Below, piece by piece: positions 15,083 to 23,939 of a stretch of 64,000 nucleotides of DNA; the stretch's first letter is position 1; the number at the start of each line of letters is the position of its first letter. The stretch is from assembly GCF_001577305.1 (NCBI RefSeq), contig NZ_CP014518.1, forward strand, positions 868,001 through 932,000, read 5' to 3'. The DNA comes from Sinomonas atrocyanea (GTDB lineage Bacteria; Actinomycetota; Actinomycetes; Actinomycetales; Micrococcaceae). Made by a program: the position numbers and the translations under genes. The notes under the pieces are model-generated. The model saw only the letters and a list, made by a program, of their open reading frames with translations. It did not search any database and was not told the DNA's origin.

Positions 15083-17790
15083 GGCATCTCCCGGGGCGCG
15101 TCCTGCTCGGGAGACATCCCGAGTCGCTCGTAGAGTGAATTGGCCTTCTCGAAATGTTCCACTGCATCATCGGCGGAGTTCTGGAACTGGTAGCAACGGG
15201 CCAGGAGGCGATGGTGGTCGGCCTCGTACTTTAGGTCCTTCAACAGCTCCAAATCTGGCCTCAGACTAAGCAAACTCCGCAGCGTCTCCTCCACAACCTC
15301 CGGAGTGGGGGCGCCTTCCAAGTCCAAGCCCGCGAGCCACAGGTTGATCAGCATCAGCGCCCTGGGAAAATGATGCTCCTCTGCGTGATCCCGGGCACGA
15401 ATCAGGAGGGCGCGGCCCTCCGCCCGATGTTCGCCACCGCGGCGGATCAAGCACTCGCCGAACCAGCGGAGATTGGCATTGAAGTCTGCCTCGCTCATCA
15501 CCGAGGGAACCTCGATGTTCTCCCGCCACAATTCTTCTGCTTCTCGGAACTTCGAGTGTCCTGAGAGATGCAAAGCCTTGGCATGCCGGTAGGAGGCGAG
15601 ACTGGCCGCGGATACACCAGACGCGTCCCGGGAGAGGATGGCGTCGGTTTCGGTCAAAAGCGTATCGACCCGCTTCAAATTCCCCTGTTTCGCGGCGATG
15701 TTCAGCATGTAGACCAGTGCGTCGAATTCCTCTTGGACGTCGCCGAGCTCCCGTGCGGCCGCTGCCCGTAGCTGGTTCACATCGGTCTTGGGAGACCACA
15801 AGCCTCTCACGTAGTAGTAGTACCGCATTCCCCGCCCGAGGCAGGTGACACTCCGGTGGCGACCATGCTCGAAGGCCCACTCGATCGCGCATTCGAGGTT
15901 CTCGCGGACACCGGGGACGTCGAACTTCTGCAACCTGCTGACGTCCTCTGGACAGAAGCCGACCTCTTCAGCTGCTTCACAGCACTCCGCGAGCCAGCGG
16001 TCGTAGACCGGCGCCTCTTCGTCTTCTCTCCGCGCCAATTCGCGGACCTTCCTCGCGACGAGGGGATCCGCGATGAACTTGGGGTCATCCAGCCCTCCGT
16101 CAGATTTGACGAAGCGGACATCGTGCAGGTGACGCAGGAGCTGAGGGAAATCGGCCGGCGCCCCGGCGACCCGCTCGAGGGTCGAGCGCGCTGTACCGTG
16201 CGGATAGCATGCCAAGGCGAGAAGGACGCGCCGGCTGTCATCCGTCAGTTCATCCCAGCTGGTCCTGAGGATCTTGGTCAGCACGACGTCAACGCTGCTG
16301 CCCGCCACTCCATCGAGCTGCGACCGAAGCTCCTGCAGGCCGATGCCGGGAAGCTGACCGATGATCCACTCCAGGATCTTGTAGTTACCCGCCCAATCGT
16401 TCCAAAGTTCCTCCAGAACCTTGCTTTCAGGGGTCAACCCTGCAACGGGGCGCGCATCCAACAGCTGTTTGAAGAACGGGACCCGGAGTTCGGGGGAAGG
16501 GGCCTGGAGGTCGACCTCGACCCAGTAGCCCACCAGCGAATCCTGAGAAGCGATAGTCGTAATGAGCGCCTTGCTCGGATGCGGCAGTTCGGTGAGCCAC
16601 CGATCCAGAGACGGATCCTTGACGTTGTCGTACCCCTCTATCACCACAAGCACACGCTGGCTCTGAAGGAACTCCCGGGCCTCGTGCAGCTTCCCTTCTT
16701 CCTCGCCACGGGCGAGATGAGTCTGCTCAGCGGTGATAGCAAGCTGGTCCAGTACAGACATCAGCGTGGTGGGCCTTCCTTCCTTCGCTGAAATCCAGAG
16801 CACTACGTCGAAATGGTCCCGCGTCTTAATGATTTCCCTACAGAAGTAATGGACGAGGGTACGCTTCCCCCGCCCTCCGATAGCGATCACGGCGACAATC
16901 GGACGCTGCTGCTTGATGGCACTCTTGAGACGGTCAAGCTCAGCAGTTGAGATGAACTCTGAATAGGTCGCCCCGGGCAGGTTATTCAGGCAGTGGCGCC
17001 GAGACCCTGCGGGGTGCTCCTCAGGGGCCGTCGCTACCAGCGAGGCTGGAGCAACATCTTCTCTGTCAAACCTGTCCCGCAGGTCTTCGAGGAAGTCCAA
17101 CTCCATGCCGTCTTCTCGGTACTGGTCGAGGCTTCGCGCCAGAACTTCCAGTGCCGGTTGTTTGCCGCGGTGGTTGAGCATCGCATAGAACCGCCACTCG
17201 TGAAATCGGTCCTGGAACGGATCCGATCCAAGGAGGATGTCGATGTCATCAAGTGCTTCAGTCAAACGAGTCCGAGCTTTGAGGAAGGCCTGAACGCGCA
17301 GTTCTCGGAATTCGTCTTGAAGGCGATCGATCTGCTCGACCATCTCCCGTAAGACGGGTGCCTTAAAGGGGACGCCTCCCAGTGGGCTCCCTCGCCACAG
17401 TTCAAGTGTCTTATCAATGACCTCCAGTGCTTTCAGAGGATTCTCATTTTCAAGGAGAGAGGCCGCCGCATGACGATTCGCCTTCACGACTTCATAGTCG
17501 GAATTGATCCTCAGCTGATAGCTCGAGCCTACGCTTCCAATGACTCCAGGAGCCTTTTGGTTGATGCGATGCACGCCGGTGTGAAGACTCTGCCTGGCTT
17601 TCCTCGGGTCGCGGTGCTTTCCGCTCTCCTCGATGAGCACCTCTATGAGAACGTCCGCAGTGACCAGTGTGCGCTGGGGTTCGCGGGCCAACACGGCCAG
17701 TATTTGTGCCTCTAAGGCGCCTCTGTAGCGCACCTGCTTCCCGTTACCAAGGTCGATGACCACAGGCCCGAGCAACCGTAAGATCTCCAT
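15079..17790 (-). CDS. AfsR/SARP-type STAND transcriptional regulator
   Basis: About 903 aa from ATG 17790 (MEILRLLGPVVIDLG, the usual SARP opening, with a GAGAGGGGGG ribosome site). Order: winged-helix DNA-binding domain (1-95), BTAD helical repeats (about 100-250), a P-loop NTPase of the NB-ARC/STAND class with VIAIGGRGKRTLV as Walker A (Lys kept) and VLVVIEGYDN as Walker B, then a winged helix and TPR-like repeats to the C-terminus. Such proteins activate antibiotic or other biosynthetic operons after nucleotide-driven oligomerisation. It heads an operon of RtcB-like, hydrolase, phosphatase and acetyltransferase genes and probably controls it. Confidence 0.85.
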   Translation of the reverse strand: MEILRLLGPVVIDLGNGKQVRYRGALEAQILAVLAREPQRTLVTADVLIEVLIEESGKHRDPRKARQSLHTGVHRINQKAPGVIGSVGSSYQLRINSDYEVVKANRHAAASLLENENPLKALEVIDKTLELWRGSPLGGVPFKAPVLREMVEQIDRLQDEFRELRVQAFLKARTRLTEALDDIDILLGSDPFQDRFHEWRFYAMLNHRGKQPALEVLARSLDQYREDGMELDFLEDLRDRFDREDVAPASLVATAPEEHPAGSRRHCLNNLPGATYSEFISTAELDRLKSAIKQQRPIVAVIAIGGRGKRTLVHYFCREIIKTRDHFDVVLWISAKEGRPTTLMSVLDQLAITAEQTHLARGEEEGKLHEAREFLQSQRVLVVIEGYDNVKDPSLDRWLTELPHPSKALITTIASQDSLVGYWVEVDLQAPSPELRVPFFKQLLDARPVAGLTPESKVLEELWNDWAGNYKILEWIIGQLPGIGLQELRSQLDGVAGSSVDVVLTKILRTSWDELTDDSRRVLLALACYPHGTARSTLERVAGAPADFPQLLRHLHDVRFVKSDGGLDDPKFIADPLVARKVRELARREDEEAPVYDRWLAECCEAAEEVGFCPEDVSRLQKFDVPGVRENLECAIEWAFEHGRHRSVTCLGRGMRYYYYVRGLWSPKTDVNQLRAAAARELGDVQEEFDALVYMLNIAAKQGNLKRVDTLLTETDAILSRDASGVSAASLASYRHAKALHLSGHSKFREAEELWRENIEVPSVMSEADFNANLRWFGECLIRRGGEHRAEGRALLIRARDHAEEHHFPRALMLINLWLAGLDLEGAPTPEVVEETLRSLLSLRPDLELLKDLKYEADHHRLLARCYQFQNSADDAVEHFEKANSLYERLGMSPEQDAPREMP

Positions 17791-18269
17791 GTCCCCCCTC
17801 TCCAGCGCGCCCAAACTTAGGACGACGTCCGAAGCCGTCTCTGGCTCCATCATGTCGGGCCCCGATGTCCTGGCGCTGACACTTCCCTGACACTTCGTGG
17901 ACGTGCCTCAACTCTGAGATGCCGAGGACCTGCCGCCAGCAGTCAACAGGTGAGCGCCCATGGCGCCAAGCTTGCGGCATCCTTTGTGACTTTGAATAAA
18001 GGCGGCCATATGTTACGTACGCCAAAACCGCCTTCTTCGAGCGGCGGCACATGGATTGCCGCTGCAGATTCTCCACCGCCCTCTGGCACACTAACGATGG
18101 TTCGTGAGACGGTCCGAAGTGGGCCTCGGTCCTGCCGCGGATCTCCGGGTGTCGGCCTGTAACGCTTGTCGTGTACGGGCCTATGTTCTGCTCGCGAGTG
18201 TTTCCGACACGCTCTTGCGGCCTGACCGATCTTCCACTGGGGGCTGGGGTACAGCCTTCCGGAAACACG
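17791..18269. other. intergenic region upstream of the AfsR-type operon
   Basis: About 480 bp with no convincing gene. It must contain the promoter of the AfsR-type gene and the 3' flank of a small membrane gene on the same strand. Base composition is less GC-rich around 17990-18060. No hairpin or repeat stood out. Confidence 0.45.
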
Positions 18270-18440
18270 TCAGGGGCTGGGCGTTGCCGCTGAAGAACTG
18301 GCGGGGCGAGCGGGCGCTGGCGCCTGGTGGCTGAGGTTGTTGATCAGCATGCCCATGGCTACTTGTGCGCCGACGACGATCAGGGTGCCAGCGAGAACAG
18401 CGAGGATCAGGGCCAGGGCCAGCTTTTTGACTGCTCTCAT
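18270..18440 (-). CDS. small single-pass membrane protein, 56 aa
   Basis: From ATG 18440: MRAVKKLALALILAVLAGTL and onward, a positively charged N-terminus, one hydrophobic segment of about 25 residues, then a Pro/Ala/Ser tail. It could be a small membrane protein or a remnant lipoprotein-like signal. The ribosome site is weak and an upstream in-frame extension exists, so the start is uncertain. No family recognised. Confidence 0.4.
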   Translation of the reverse strand: MRAVKKLALALILAVLAGTLIVVGAQVAMGMLINNLSHQAPAPARPASSSAATPSP

Positions 18441-18683
18441 CTCAGGGATGCTACCGCCGGATTGGTCGGCGCCTCCGGAGTGTCGCTTCGGCTTGTAGAG
18501 TTCAGGGCACCATCGCCGCGTAAAGACCACATCCACCAGGTCCTCTTCATCGCCCTCTCCTTGCTCGGGCTGCTCCTGCCAGTGCGGGCATTCTTCCCAC
18601 GGTGCCGAACAGTTTTCGGCTGAAGGACCGGCTGTGCTCAGGCCTGCCCACGTGGCTGTGGTCGAGCGGCGCGCCTGGACCTC

Positions 18684-19316
18684 TCAGTAGGCAGTCCCGT
18701 ACGGAACCGGTTCCTTCTTCATCCGCAGGAGGCCGATCGAGCGCACGATGATGAACACGTTGGTGATGAGTCCGCCGTACTGCGGTGCGCCTCCGGTCAG
18801 GGCGGACCGGATCAGCAGGAGCACGATGAGGACGATGACGATCGCGGAGAGCACGAGGCTGGCGATCACGGGGGCGGAGGAGATGCCGCGGCGGGCGACG
18901 ATGTTCCAGACGCCGACCCCGAGGTACGCGAGGGCGACGAGGACGTAGACGGCGATGATGAGCACGGCGTTCATCAGGGCCGGCTGCGAGACATAGCGGC
19001 CCTGGGCCTCGAGGGCGTTCACGGCCCGGACGACGGAGGCGATGTTCTCGTAGGCGTAGAAGGCCACGCCGACGCCGAGGATCAGCCCGGCGATCCCGAC
19101 GGAGAGGCGCCACCTCCGCGAATGCTCGGCCTCATGGGCGCTGAGGAACCGGATCCCGCGGTGGGCGGGGTTGAACTGGGTCGGCCACGGCTGGGGGCGG
19201 GCGGGAGGAGGGGCCTGCCGGAGGGGTGGCGCTTGGGTCGGCTGGCTCGGCCATGGCGATGCTGGGGGTTGCTGCGGCCAGGGTTGCGGTCCTGGCTGGG
19301 GGTGCTGCTCGCTCAT
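18684..19316 (-). CDS. four-TM membrane protein with proline-rich N-terminus
   Basis: 210 aa from ATG 19316, supported by AAGGAG 8 nt upstream. Residues 1-50 are Pro/Gln-rich and cytosolic. Four hydrophobic stretches follow (about 70-90, 113-140, 146-170, 180-200), ending with a short basic tail. The layout is that of small actinobacterial membrane proteins of unknown function. It stands 68 nt downstream of the LGFP gene on the same strand and may be cotranscribed with it. Confidence 0.65.
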   Translation of the reverse strand: MSEQHPQPGPQPWPQQPPASPWPSQPTQAPPLRQAPPPARPQPWPTQFNPAHRGIRFLSAHEAEHSRRWRLSVGIAGLILGVGVAFYAYENIASVVRAVNALEAQGRYVSQPALMNAVLIIAVYVLVALAYLGVGVWNIVARRGISSAPVIASLVLSAIVIVLIVLLLIRSALTGGAPQYGGLITNVFIIVRSIGLLRMKKEPVPYGTAY

Positions 19317-19383
19317 GGTGTGCTCCTTCGCACGTGGTTGGGCACTGCCTGCGCTCCCCGTCTTCTGGGGCTGTATGTGCCCG

Positions 19384-21528
19384 TCAGGAGACGGTGATGG
19401 TGCCGTTGGTGTAGGTGATCTTGCCGCCCTGGAAGTTCTGGGCTGTGCCGTTGGGCACGGGGTAGACGTCACTGGTGGGGTAGCCGAGGCGGCCGTTCTC
19501 GTAGCCGAGCTGGGCGTAGCGGGTGCGGATGGGGCCGGTGGATTCGTGGGCTCCGGTTGCGGGGGACCAGACGATGGCCCCGCCCTGGTAGAGCTGGTAG
19601 ACGCCTCCGTCTTTGAGGCCGCCGGTCTCATCTGAGGTGGGGTAGCCGAGGACGCTGGTCTCGTATCCGAGCTGGCCGTAGCGGGTGCGGATGGCGCCGG
19701 TGGATTCGTGGGCTCCGGTGGCGGGGGACCAGACGATGGCCCCGCCCTGGTACATCTGGTACACGCCCCCGCCCCAGAGGCCTCCGGTCTCCTCCCCGGT
19801 GGGGTAGCCCATCGTCCCGTTCTCGTATCCGAGGCGGCCCCACGCGGCGCGGATTCCCCCGAGGGAGGCGTGGGCCCCTGTGGCGGGGGACCAGACGATG
19901 GCCCCGCCCTGGTACATCTGGTAGACGCCCCCGCCCTTGAGCCCGCCGGCCTCGTCGGTGGTGGGGTAGCCGAGAACGCCGTTCTCGTACCCGAGCTGGG
20001 CGTAGCGGGAGCGGATGGCCCCGGTGGAGGTGTGGGCGCCGGTGGCGGGGGACCAGACGATGGCCCCGTAGTCGTACAGCTGGTACACGCCCCCGCCCTT
20101 GAGGCCGCTCATCTCGTCGGTGGTGGGGTAGCCGAGCGGCCCGCTTCGGGGGAGGACGAGGTTCTTGAATATGCCGGTCTGCGCCGGGATGACCGCGAGC
20201 CATTCGCTGCGGATCGCCCCGCGGGAGACGTACAGGTACTGAGAGGATCCGGGGATGACGGCTCCGCGCTGGTAGGTGCGGTACCGCCAGCCGTCTGAGA
20301 AGGTGCTCACCGGGCCCGTGGCGCTCCCGAGTCCCCAGGCGGCGGCCTTCGCATCCATGCCCTGGCTTATGTCGCGCTGTAGGACGGTGAAGGGCACTGC
20401 TGCGTATCTGTAGCCGCCGCCAGCCGTCAGCCATGCTGAACCGGCGGGGAAGCCGTCGCCGAGGACTGCGGTATAGGTGAAGGTGCCGTCGGCGCGCGCG
20501 GTGGTCTGCCCGAAACTCGTGGTTTCGGATCCTCCACCCACGAGGGGGGCATATAGGCCAACTGAGACGGACTGGCCAGCCTGGAAGTTCCAGCCCGTCA
20601 CCGTGATGCTCGAGCCGAACCCTTCTGAGTTGGGCGACACACTCAGCCCGGGGGTCACGTTCAGGAGCACGCTTCGCGAATAACTTCCGGCCGAGCTCAC
20701 CGTCACCCTGTGGGCTTGTTGGACGGCATCTGGGGGGAGGGTGATTTCGGCCCTGAAGGTGCCGTCGGGGCCGACGGTTGCAGAGCCGACGGGGACGGGA
20801 TTCGAGGGGGTGGCGTCGAAGGTGATCGTCGCGGCCGCCCCGGGGATGTAGCCGGTTCCGGTCACTGTCACGGTCGCGCCCGCGGGTGCCCCGTACGGGG
20901 CGGGCAGAGTTGAGAGGGTAAATGCGGGTGCCGGGTAGGCCGGGCATGACGCGGGCAGCGCGCCAGCGTCAAAGGGCACGGTCCCGGCGCCGAGGCCACC
21001 GTAGTTCTCGACGTTGTAGCGGACGAATCCGGCTGCATCCGTCAGGCCGGCATCGGGGTCGGTCAGCGTGCCGGTGATGGCCAGGCCGCTCAACTGGCAG
21101 GAGTAGTCCAGGGTCCAGCTGCCGTAGGTGTGGACGGAGGTACCCGTGACGCCCGTGATGAGATTGCCAGCTGGATCATGGCACGCCGTGAGCGGGTAAC
21201 TGTCCGTCCTTGTCGTCCAACGAGACAGGGGCGGCGAGGCGTACGTCGAGGCACCGATCGTGGTGGTCATCACCGCGTTCGGATGAAAACTCGCAGCGGT
21301 GCCCACACAGCGCGGATCCGTGAAGGTGACGGTGGCGCCGAGCATCACTTGGTAGTCGATGGTCCCGGACCCGTTGGCACCGCCGTAGTAGATGGCACCA
21401 GTGATGCCCCATCCCTTGGGATCGGCTGCCGACGCTGGCGCTGCGCCGGTGACGAGGCCGGCGCCCACGAGCGCGATTCCAGCGAGCACGGCAAGGCAGG
21501 CGCGAATGCGCGCAGACAGCGTTTCCAA
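19384..21528 (-). CDS. secreted LGFP-repeat cell-wall protein with TIG/IPT-like domains
   Basis: About 714 aa. A signal peptide precedes PASA-ADPKG; the best start is TTG 21528 with GGGGGAA upstream. After an N-terminal beta domain come Ig-like segments (SVSPNSEGFGSSITVTGWNF). The C-terminal part has at least five LGFP repeats, each about 54 aa, with LGYP motifs and GGVYQ-[LM]-Y-x-x-GAIVWSP. LGFP repeats bind or associate with the cell wall in Actinobacteria, so it is probably an exported envelope protein. The repeats are very alike at DNA level, which allows copy-number change. Confidence 0.8.
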   Translation of the reverse strand: METLSARIRACLAVLAGIALVGAGLVTGAAPASAADPKGWGITGAIYYGGANGSGTIDYQVMLGATVTFTDPRCVGTAASFHPNAVMTTTIGASTYASPPLSRWTTRTDSYPLTACHDPAGNLITGVTGTSVHTYGSWTLDYSCQLSGLAITGTLTDPDAGLTDAAGFVRYNVENYGGLGAGTVPFDAGALPASCPAYPAPAFTLSTLPAPYGAPAGATVTVTGTGYIPGAAATITFDATPSNPVPVGSATVGPDGTFRAEITLPPDAVQQAHRVTVSSAGSYSRSVLLNVTPGLSVSPNSEGFGSSITVTGWNFQAGQSVSVGLYAPLVGGGSETTSFGQTTARADGTFTYTAVLGDGFPAGSAWLTAGGGYRYAAVPFTVLQRDISQGMDAKAAAWGLGSATGPVSTFSDGWRYRTYQRGAVIPGSSQYLYVSRGAIRSEWLAVIPAQTGIFKNLVLPRSGPLGYPTTDEMSGLKGGGVYQLYDYGAIVWSPATGAHTSTGAIRSRYAQLGYENGVLGYPTTDEAGGLKGGGVYQMYQGGAIVWSPATGAHASLGGIRAAWGRLGYENGTMGYPTGEETGGLWGGGVYQMYQGGAIVWSPATGAHESTGAIRTRYGQLGYETSVLGYPTSDETGGLKDGGVYQLYQGGAIVWSPATGAHESTGPIRTRYAQLGYENGRLGYPTSDVYPVPNGTAQNFQGGKITYTNGTITVS
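19480..20140 (-). repeat. tandem 162-bp coding repeats (LGFP units)
   Basis: The block GGGGGACCAGACGATGGCCC recurs about every 162 bp near 19560, 19722, 19884 and 20046 with flanking sequence largely conserved. These are the DNA-level units of the LGFP repeats, not CRISPR spacers. Confidence 0.8.
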
Positions 21529-21772
21529 GAATTCCCCCAAGCCCCCAAAGCCAGTCCCATGAATACCGGCTGGGCCAACGTTACGGGCGAAGAGCCGCGC
21601 CGACAATGTTTTCGATGGCTGGTTCCAGAAGACACTGTCCTGACGTGGTCTCACCTGCGCGAACCTCCCCCAACCAGACGGTTACCGGCCGGCGGGGCAG
21701 CCCGATTCAGGGCCGGGATGAGGGGGTCTCCACGCCTCGTGTATGGCGGGCTGCGACAGCGGTGCCGAGTGG

Positions 21773-22354
21773 CTAGCCTGCAAGGGATCGTGATCGCCTG
21801 TAGAACGTGGCGCGGGACATCCCGAGATCTCGGGCGACCTGCGCAGCGGGTTCGCCGCCTTCGACCAAGCGGACAGCGCTGCGAATCTGGCTGTCGGTGA
21901 TCCGGCGCGGCCTGCCGCCGAGATCCTTCCCGGCCTCTCTGCGCTTGCTGATTGAGTCGATGACGCGTTCGCGCTTGATCTCGTGCTCCATCTGCGCGAG
22001 GGCGGCCATGATCGTGAACAGCATCGAGCCCATGGGCGTTGCCGTGTCGACGTCGCCGCCTCCGAGGTTCAGCACCCGCAGGCCTGCGCCGCGGCGGCGG
22101 AGTTCGTCAGCGAAAGCGAGCATGTTCTGGGTCGATCGCCCGAGCCGGTCCAGCGTGGTGATGACGAGGGTGTCGCCCGTGATCAGTGCGTCGAGTGCCC
22201 GGTCAAACTGCGGACGGGATGCCCGGGCGCCGGATACGCCGTGGTCGACGTAGAGGTCGTCGCGTCGGACGCCGGCGGCCAGGAGGTCTGCCTGCTGCCG
22301 GTCGGTGGACTGCTGTCGCGTCGAAACGCGGGCATAGCCGATCAGCTTTGGCAT
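21773..22354 (-). CDS. serine recombinase (resolvase/invertase family)
   Basis: 193 aa from ATG 22354 (MPKLIGYARVSTRQQSTDRQ). The catalytic Ser lies in YARVS, with DHGVSGARASRPQFD, ITTLDRLGRS (conserved Arg) and the long E helix; the C-terminus GRPRRITDSQ...ARDLGMSRATFYRR is a resolvase-type HTH. It catalyses site-specific recombination at short dyad sites. Dyads and a TGTCTCGTAACC element lie directly upstream, and similar elements recur elsewhere in the window, so this is the likely local recombinase. Whether it resolves, inverts or integrates is not decidable here. Confidence 0.9.
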   Translation of the reverse strand: MPKLIGYARVSTRQQSTDRQQADLLAAGVRRDDLYVDHGVSGARASRPQFDRALDALITGDTLVITTLDRLGRSTQNMLAFADELRRRGAGLRVLNLGGGDVDTATPMGSMLFTIMAALAQMEHEIKRERVIDSISKRREAGKDLGGRPRRITDSQIRSAVRLVEGGEPAAQVARDLGMSRATFYRRSRSLAG

Positions 22355-22363
22355 GTGCTGCTC

Positions 22364-22420
22364 CGATGTGTCTCGTAACCAATGGTTGACACATCGATTC
22401 AATCAGAAGGTTTTGAGACA
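22364..22420. promoter_or_regulatory. dyad elements upstream of the recombinase (res/operator candidate)
   Basis: CGATGTGTC (22364-22372) and GACACATCG (22388-22396) form a perfect 9-bp inverted repeat around 15 nt. In addition TGTCTCGTAACC (22369-22380) and GGTTTTGAGACA (22409-22420) are an imperfect inverted pair. Positions directly before the recombinase start fit resolvase sub-sites that also control its promoter. Confidence 0.5.
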
Positions 22421-22510
22421 TAGTTGTGAGAAACGCCGACCGAAGGCCAACTCCCGTGCCTTCGCCGAAATCTCCAGCTCTGGCGTCGGGTCCCCCGACG
22501 GTCGCCGAGA

Positions 22511-22538
22511 CGTCTCGTATCCCCAGGGTTACGAGACG
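22511..22538. repeat. perfect inverted repeat CGTCTCGTA-N10-TACGAGACG
   Basis: A 9-bp perfect dyad (22511-22519 / 22530-22538). The core GTCTCGTA matches the element at 22369, and its right arm reads GGGTTACGAGACG. Likely another sub-site of the recombination region. Confidence 0.55.
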
Positions 22539-22730
22539 CACGGCGTGTAGCGTTTGGCCCCCTTCAGCGGGCAGTTTCGGGGCAGAGCATGCGGGAATCC
22601 GTGAGGGCCGGATCCCCAGGAAAGTGACGGGGAAGCCGATCACGGCCTGGGACGCCCAGCTGCGGGTCCCCTTGCGGACAACGGGTAGGTCCTCTGTCCA
22701 TCGCGGGACATCCGTAATACGATTGTCTGC

Positions 22731-22991
22731 ATGGGACGTGAGATGCGCGGTCGGGAGGTCTCGGAGGCCGAGGTCGACCAGTGGGTCGAGGAGGCAGAGG
22801 CCGGCTACGACGTCGAGGAGCTGAAGGCGCGGATGGGGCGCCCGGCGCGGGGTGCGGAGGCGTCGCACGTCGTGCCAGTGAGGCTGACGGTCGAGGAGCT
22901 CGCGGCGGTCATGGCCCGGGCTGAGCGCGAGCACCTCAACCGTTCCGAGGCGATCCGCGCCGCCCTGGCTGCCTGGTCGCACGCGGCGTGA
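22731..22991 (+). CDS. RHH-type antitoxin
   Basis: 86 aa. The C-terminal half, HVVPVRLTVEELAAVMARA with LNRSEAIRAAL, is a ribbon-helix-helix DNA-binding domain (strand, helix, turn, helix). The acidic N-terminus (EVSEAEVDQWVEEAEAGYD) would be the toxin-binding part. The stop overlaps the next start (GTGA), the normal arrangement of type II toxin-antitoxin pairs. It neutralises the toxin and represses the operon. ATG 22743 is an alternative start. Confidence 0.75.
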   Translation: MGREMRGREVSEAEVDQWVEEAEAGYDVEELKARMGRPARGAEASHVVPVRLTVEELAAVMARAEREHLNRSEAIRAALAAWSHAA

Positions 22992-23227
22992 TCGTCCGTC
23001 GCTCCGCACTCAAGCATGGGATCAGCTCCGAGGACGGGATCGAGGCGGCGACCTGGCCTCTGGTGTCGGTCCCCCTGGACGACGAGGATCCTCGCAGGTC
23101 CCTCCGTCTGGGATTCGATACCCATGGTCGGCTGCTGGAACTCGTGGTGCTGGTCTGGGACGACGGCACCGAAGAGCTCATCCATGCGATGAAATGCCGT
23201 CCCCAATACCTGGGGATGCTCGGCTAG
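22988..23227 (+). CDS. BrnT-like toxin of a type II TA pair
   Basis: 79 aa from GTG 22988, overlapping the antitoxin stop by 4 nt. RRSALKHGISSEDGIEA at the start (K-H-G-I), then DDGTEELIHAMKCRPQYL, matches small toxins of the RelE/BrnT fold that are common in actinobacteria and end in a HAM-x-x-RPKY-like motif. RNase activity is expected from the family. Pairing with an RHH antitoxin next to a recombinase fits a maintenance module on a mobile region. Confidence 0.65.
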   Translation: MIVRRSALKHGISSEDGIEAATWPLVSVPLDDEDPRRSLRLGFDTHGRLLELVVLVWDDGTEELIHAMKCRPQYLGMLG

Positions 23228-23300
23228 CACTAACGGCAGGGAATCGAAACCGGTCCGGTTGTGCGGTCACCGATCCGTTCCTTCTCCCAATCCGGCCCGA

Positions 23301-23345
23301 GGTCTCGAAACCTCTGTGTCTCGGAACGCATTGGATGCAAGATCC
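23301..23345. repeat. direct repeat, copy 1 (second copy at 34668)
   Basis: GGTCTCGAAACCTCTGTGTC followed by TCGGAACGCATTGGATGCAA. It matches 34668-34713 at roughly 32 of 36 core positions. It contains two GTCTCGnAAC units in tandem, the same core as the elements near the recombinase. Candidate recombination site or transposon end. Confidence 0.65.
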
Positions 23346-23394
23346 CGGGCTCGCCGGATCGGAAACGTGGCCTCATGGGCGATATGCCTGTCCG

Positions 23395-23644
23395 GAGGGG
23401 GCCCGGGCCGAGGCACCCGCTCGGGCGCGCCAGCGCCGCCTACCTCGCCGGCAACCGCGCACGTCTGGAGGAGATGGCCCGGGACGCGGGCCTGCGCGAC
23501 CCGGCCGGCTTCGCCTGGTCCTTCCACATCCTCGTCCAGGGCTCGATCATCGCCGACTGCGAGGGCGACCCGGACGCCGTCGCGCACGCCCGCGTCGCCG
23601 CCGCCCTCCTCCTGGACCACCACCGGCCCCCTGCGCACCCCTGA
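23395..23644 (+). pseudogene. TetR regulator C-terminal fragment
   Basis: The plus strand encodes LGRASAAYLAGNRARLEEMA and then FAWSFHILVQGSIIADCEGD and VAHARVAAALLL, the helical C-terminal ligand domain of a TetR-family repressor. It has no DNA-binding domain. The matching N-terminal part lies about 350 bp away on the opposite strand (23940-24225). The two read as one gene broken by an inversion. Confidence 0.65.
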
Positions 23645-23803
23645 CCCCGCGCAAGGGAACGCCCCGTTGCATCCCCGGCTGCCGAGGAGGGCAGATCCGA
23701 AACCGTCAAGATGCCCTTAGGACCCGGGGCATTCGCGCCTCGCCGATGGCTCGCTCGGGGCATGCGTCCGGATTGAGGATATTCCGCTCCGGGGTGAGGC
23801 AGG

Positions 23804-23853
23804 CCAGATGGTCGCGGAGGCGCGAGAACCAGATGGTCGCGGAGGCGCGAGAA
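23804..23853. repeat. exact 2 x 25-bp tandem repeat
   Basis: The unit CCAGATGGTCGCGGAGGCGC-GAGAA occurs twice without mismatch. It lies between the two TetR fragments, so it may mark the rearrangement. Confidence 0.8.
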
Positions 23854-23939
23854 GCGGGCTAGGGTCGGCCTTCCTACTGGGTGGGCCGGCCCGGGCTCGG
23901 GCAGTACCTGGACCAGGGAGCTGCCGGGAGCAGGCCTGT

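Noticed and set aside
19480..20140. Regular repeats that could be mistaken for a CRISPR array
   Set aside because: The period is about 162 bp, units are nearly identical throughout and encode LGFP protein repeats.
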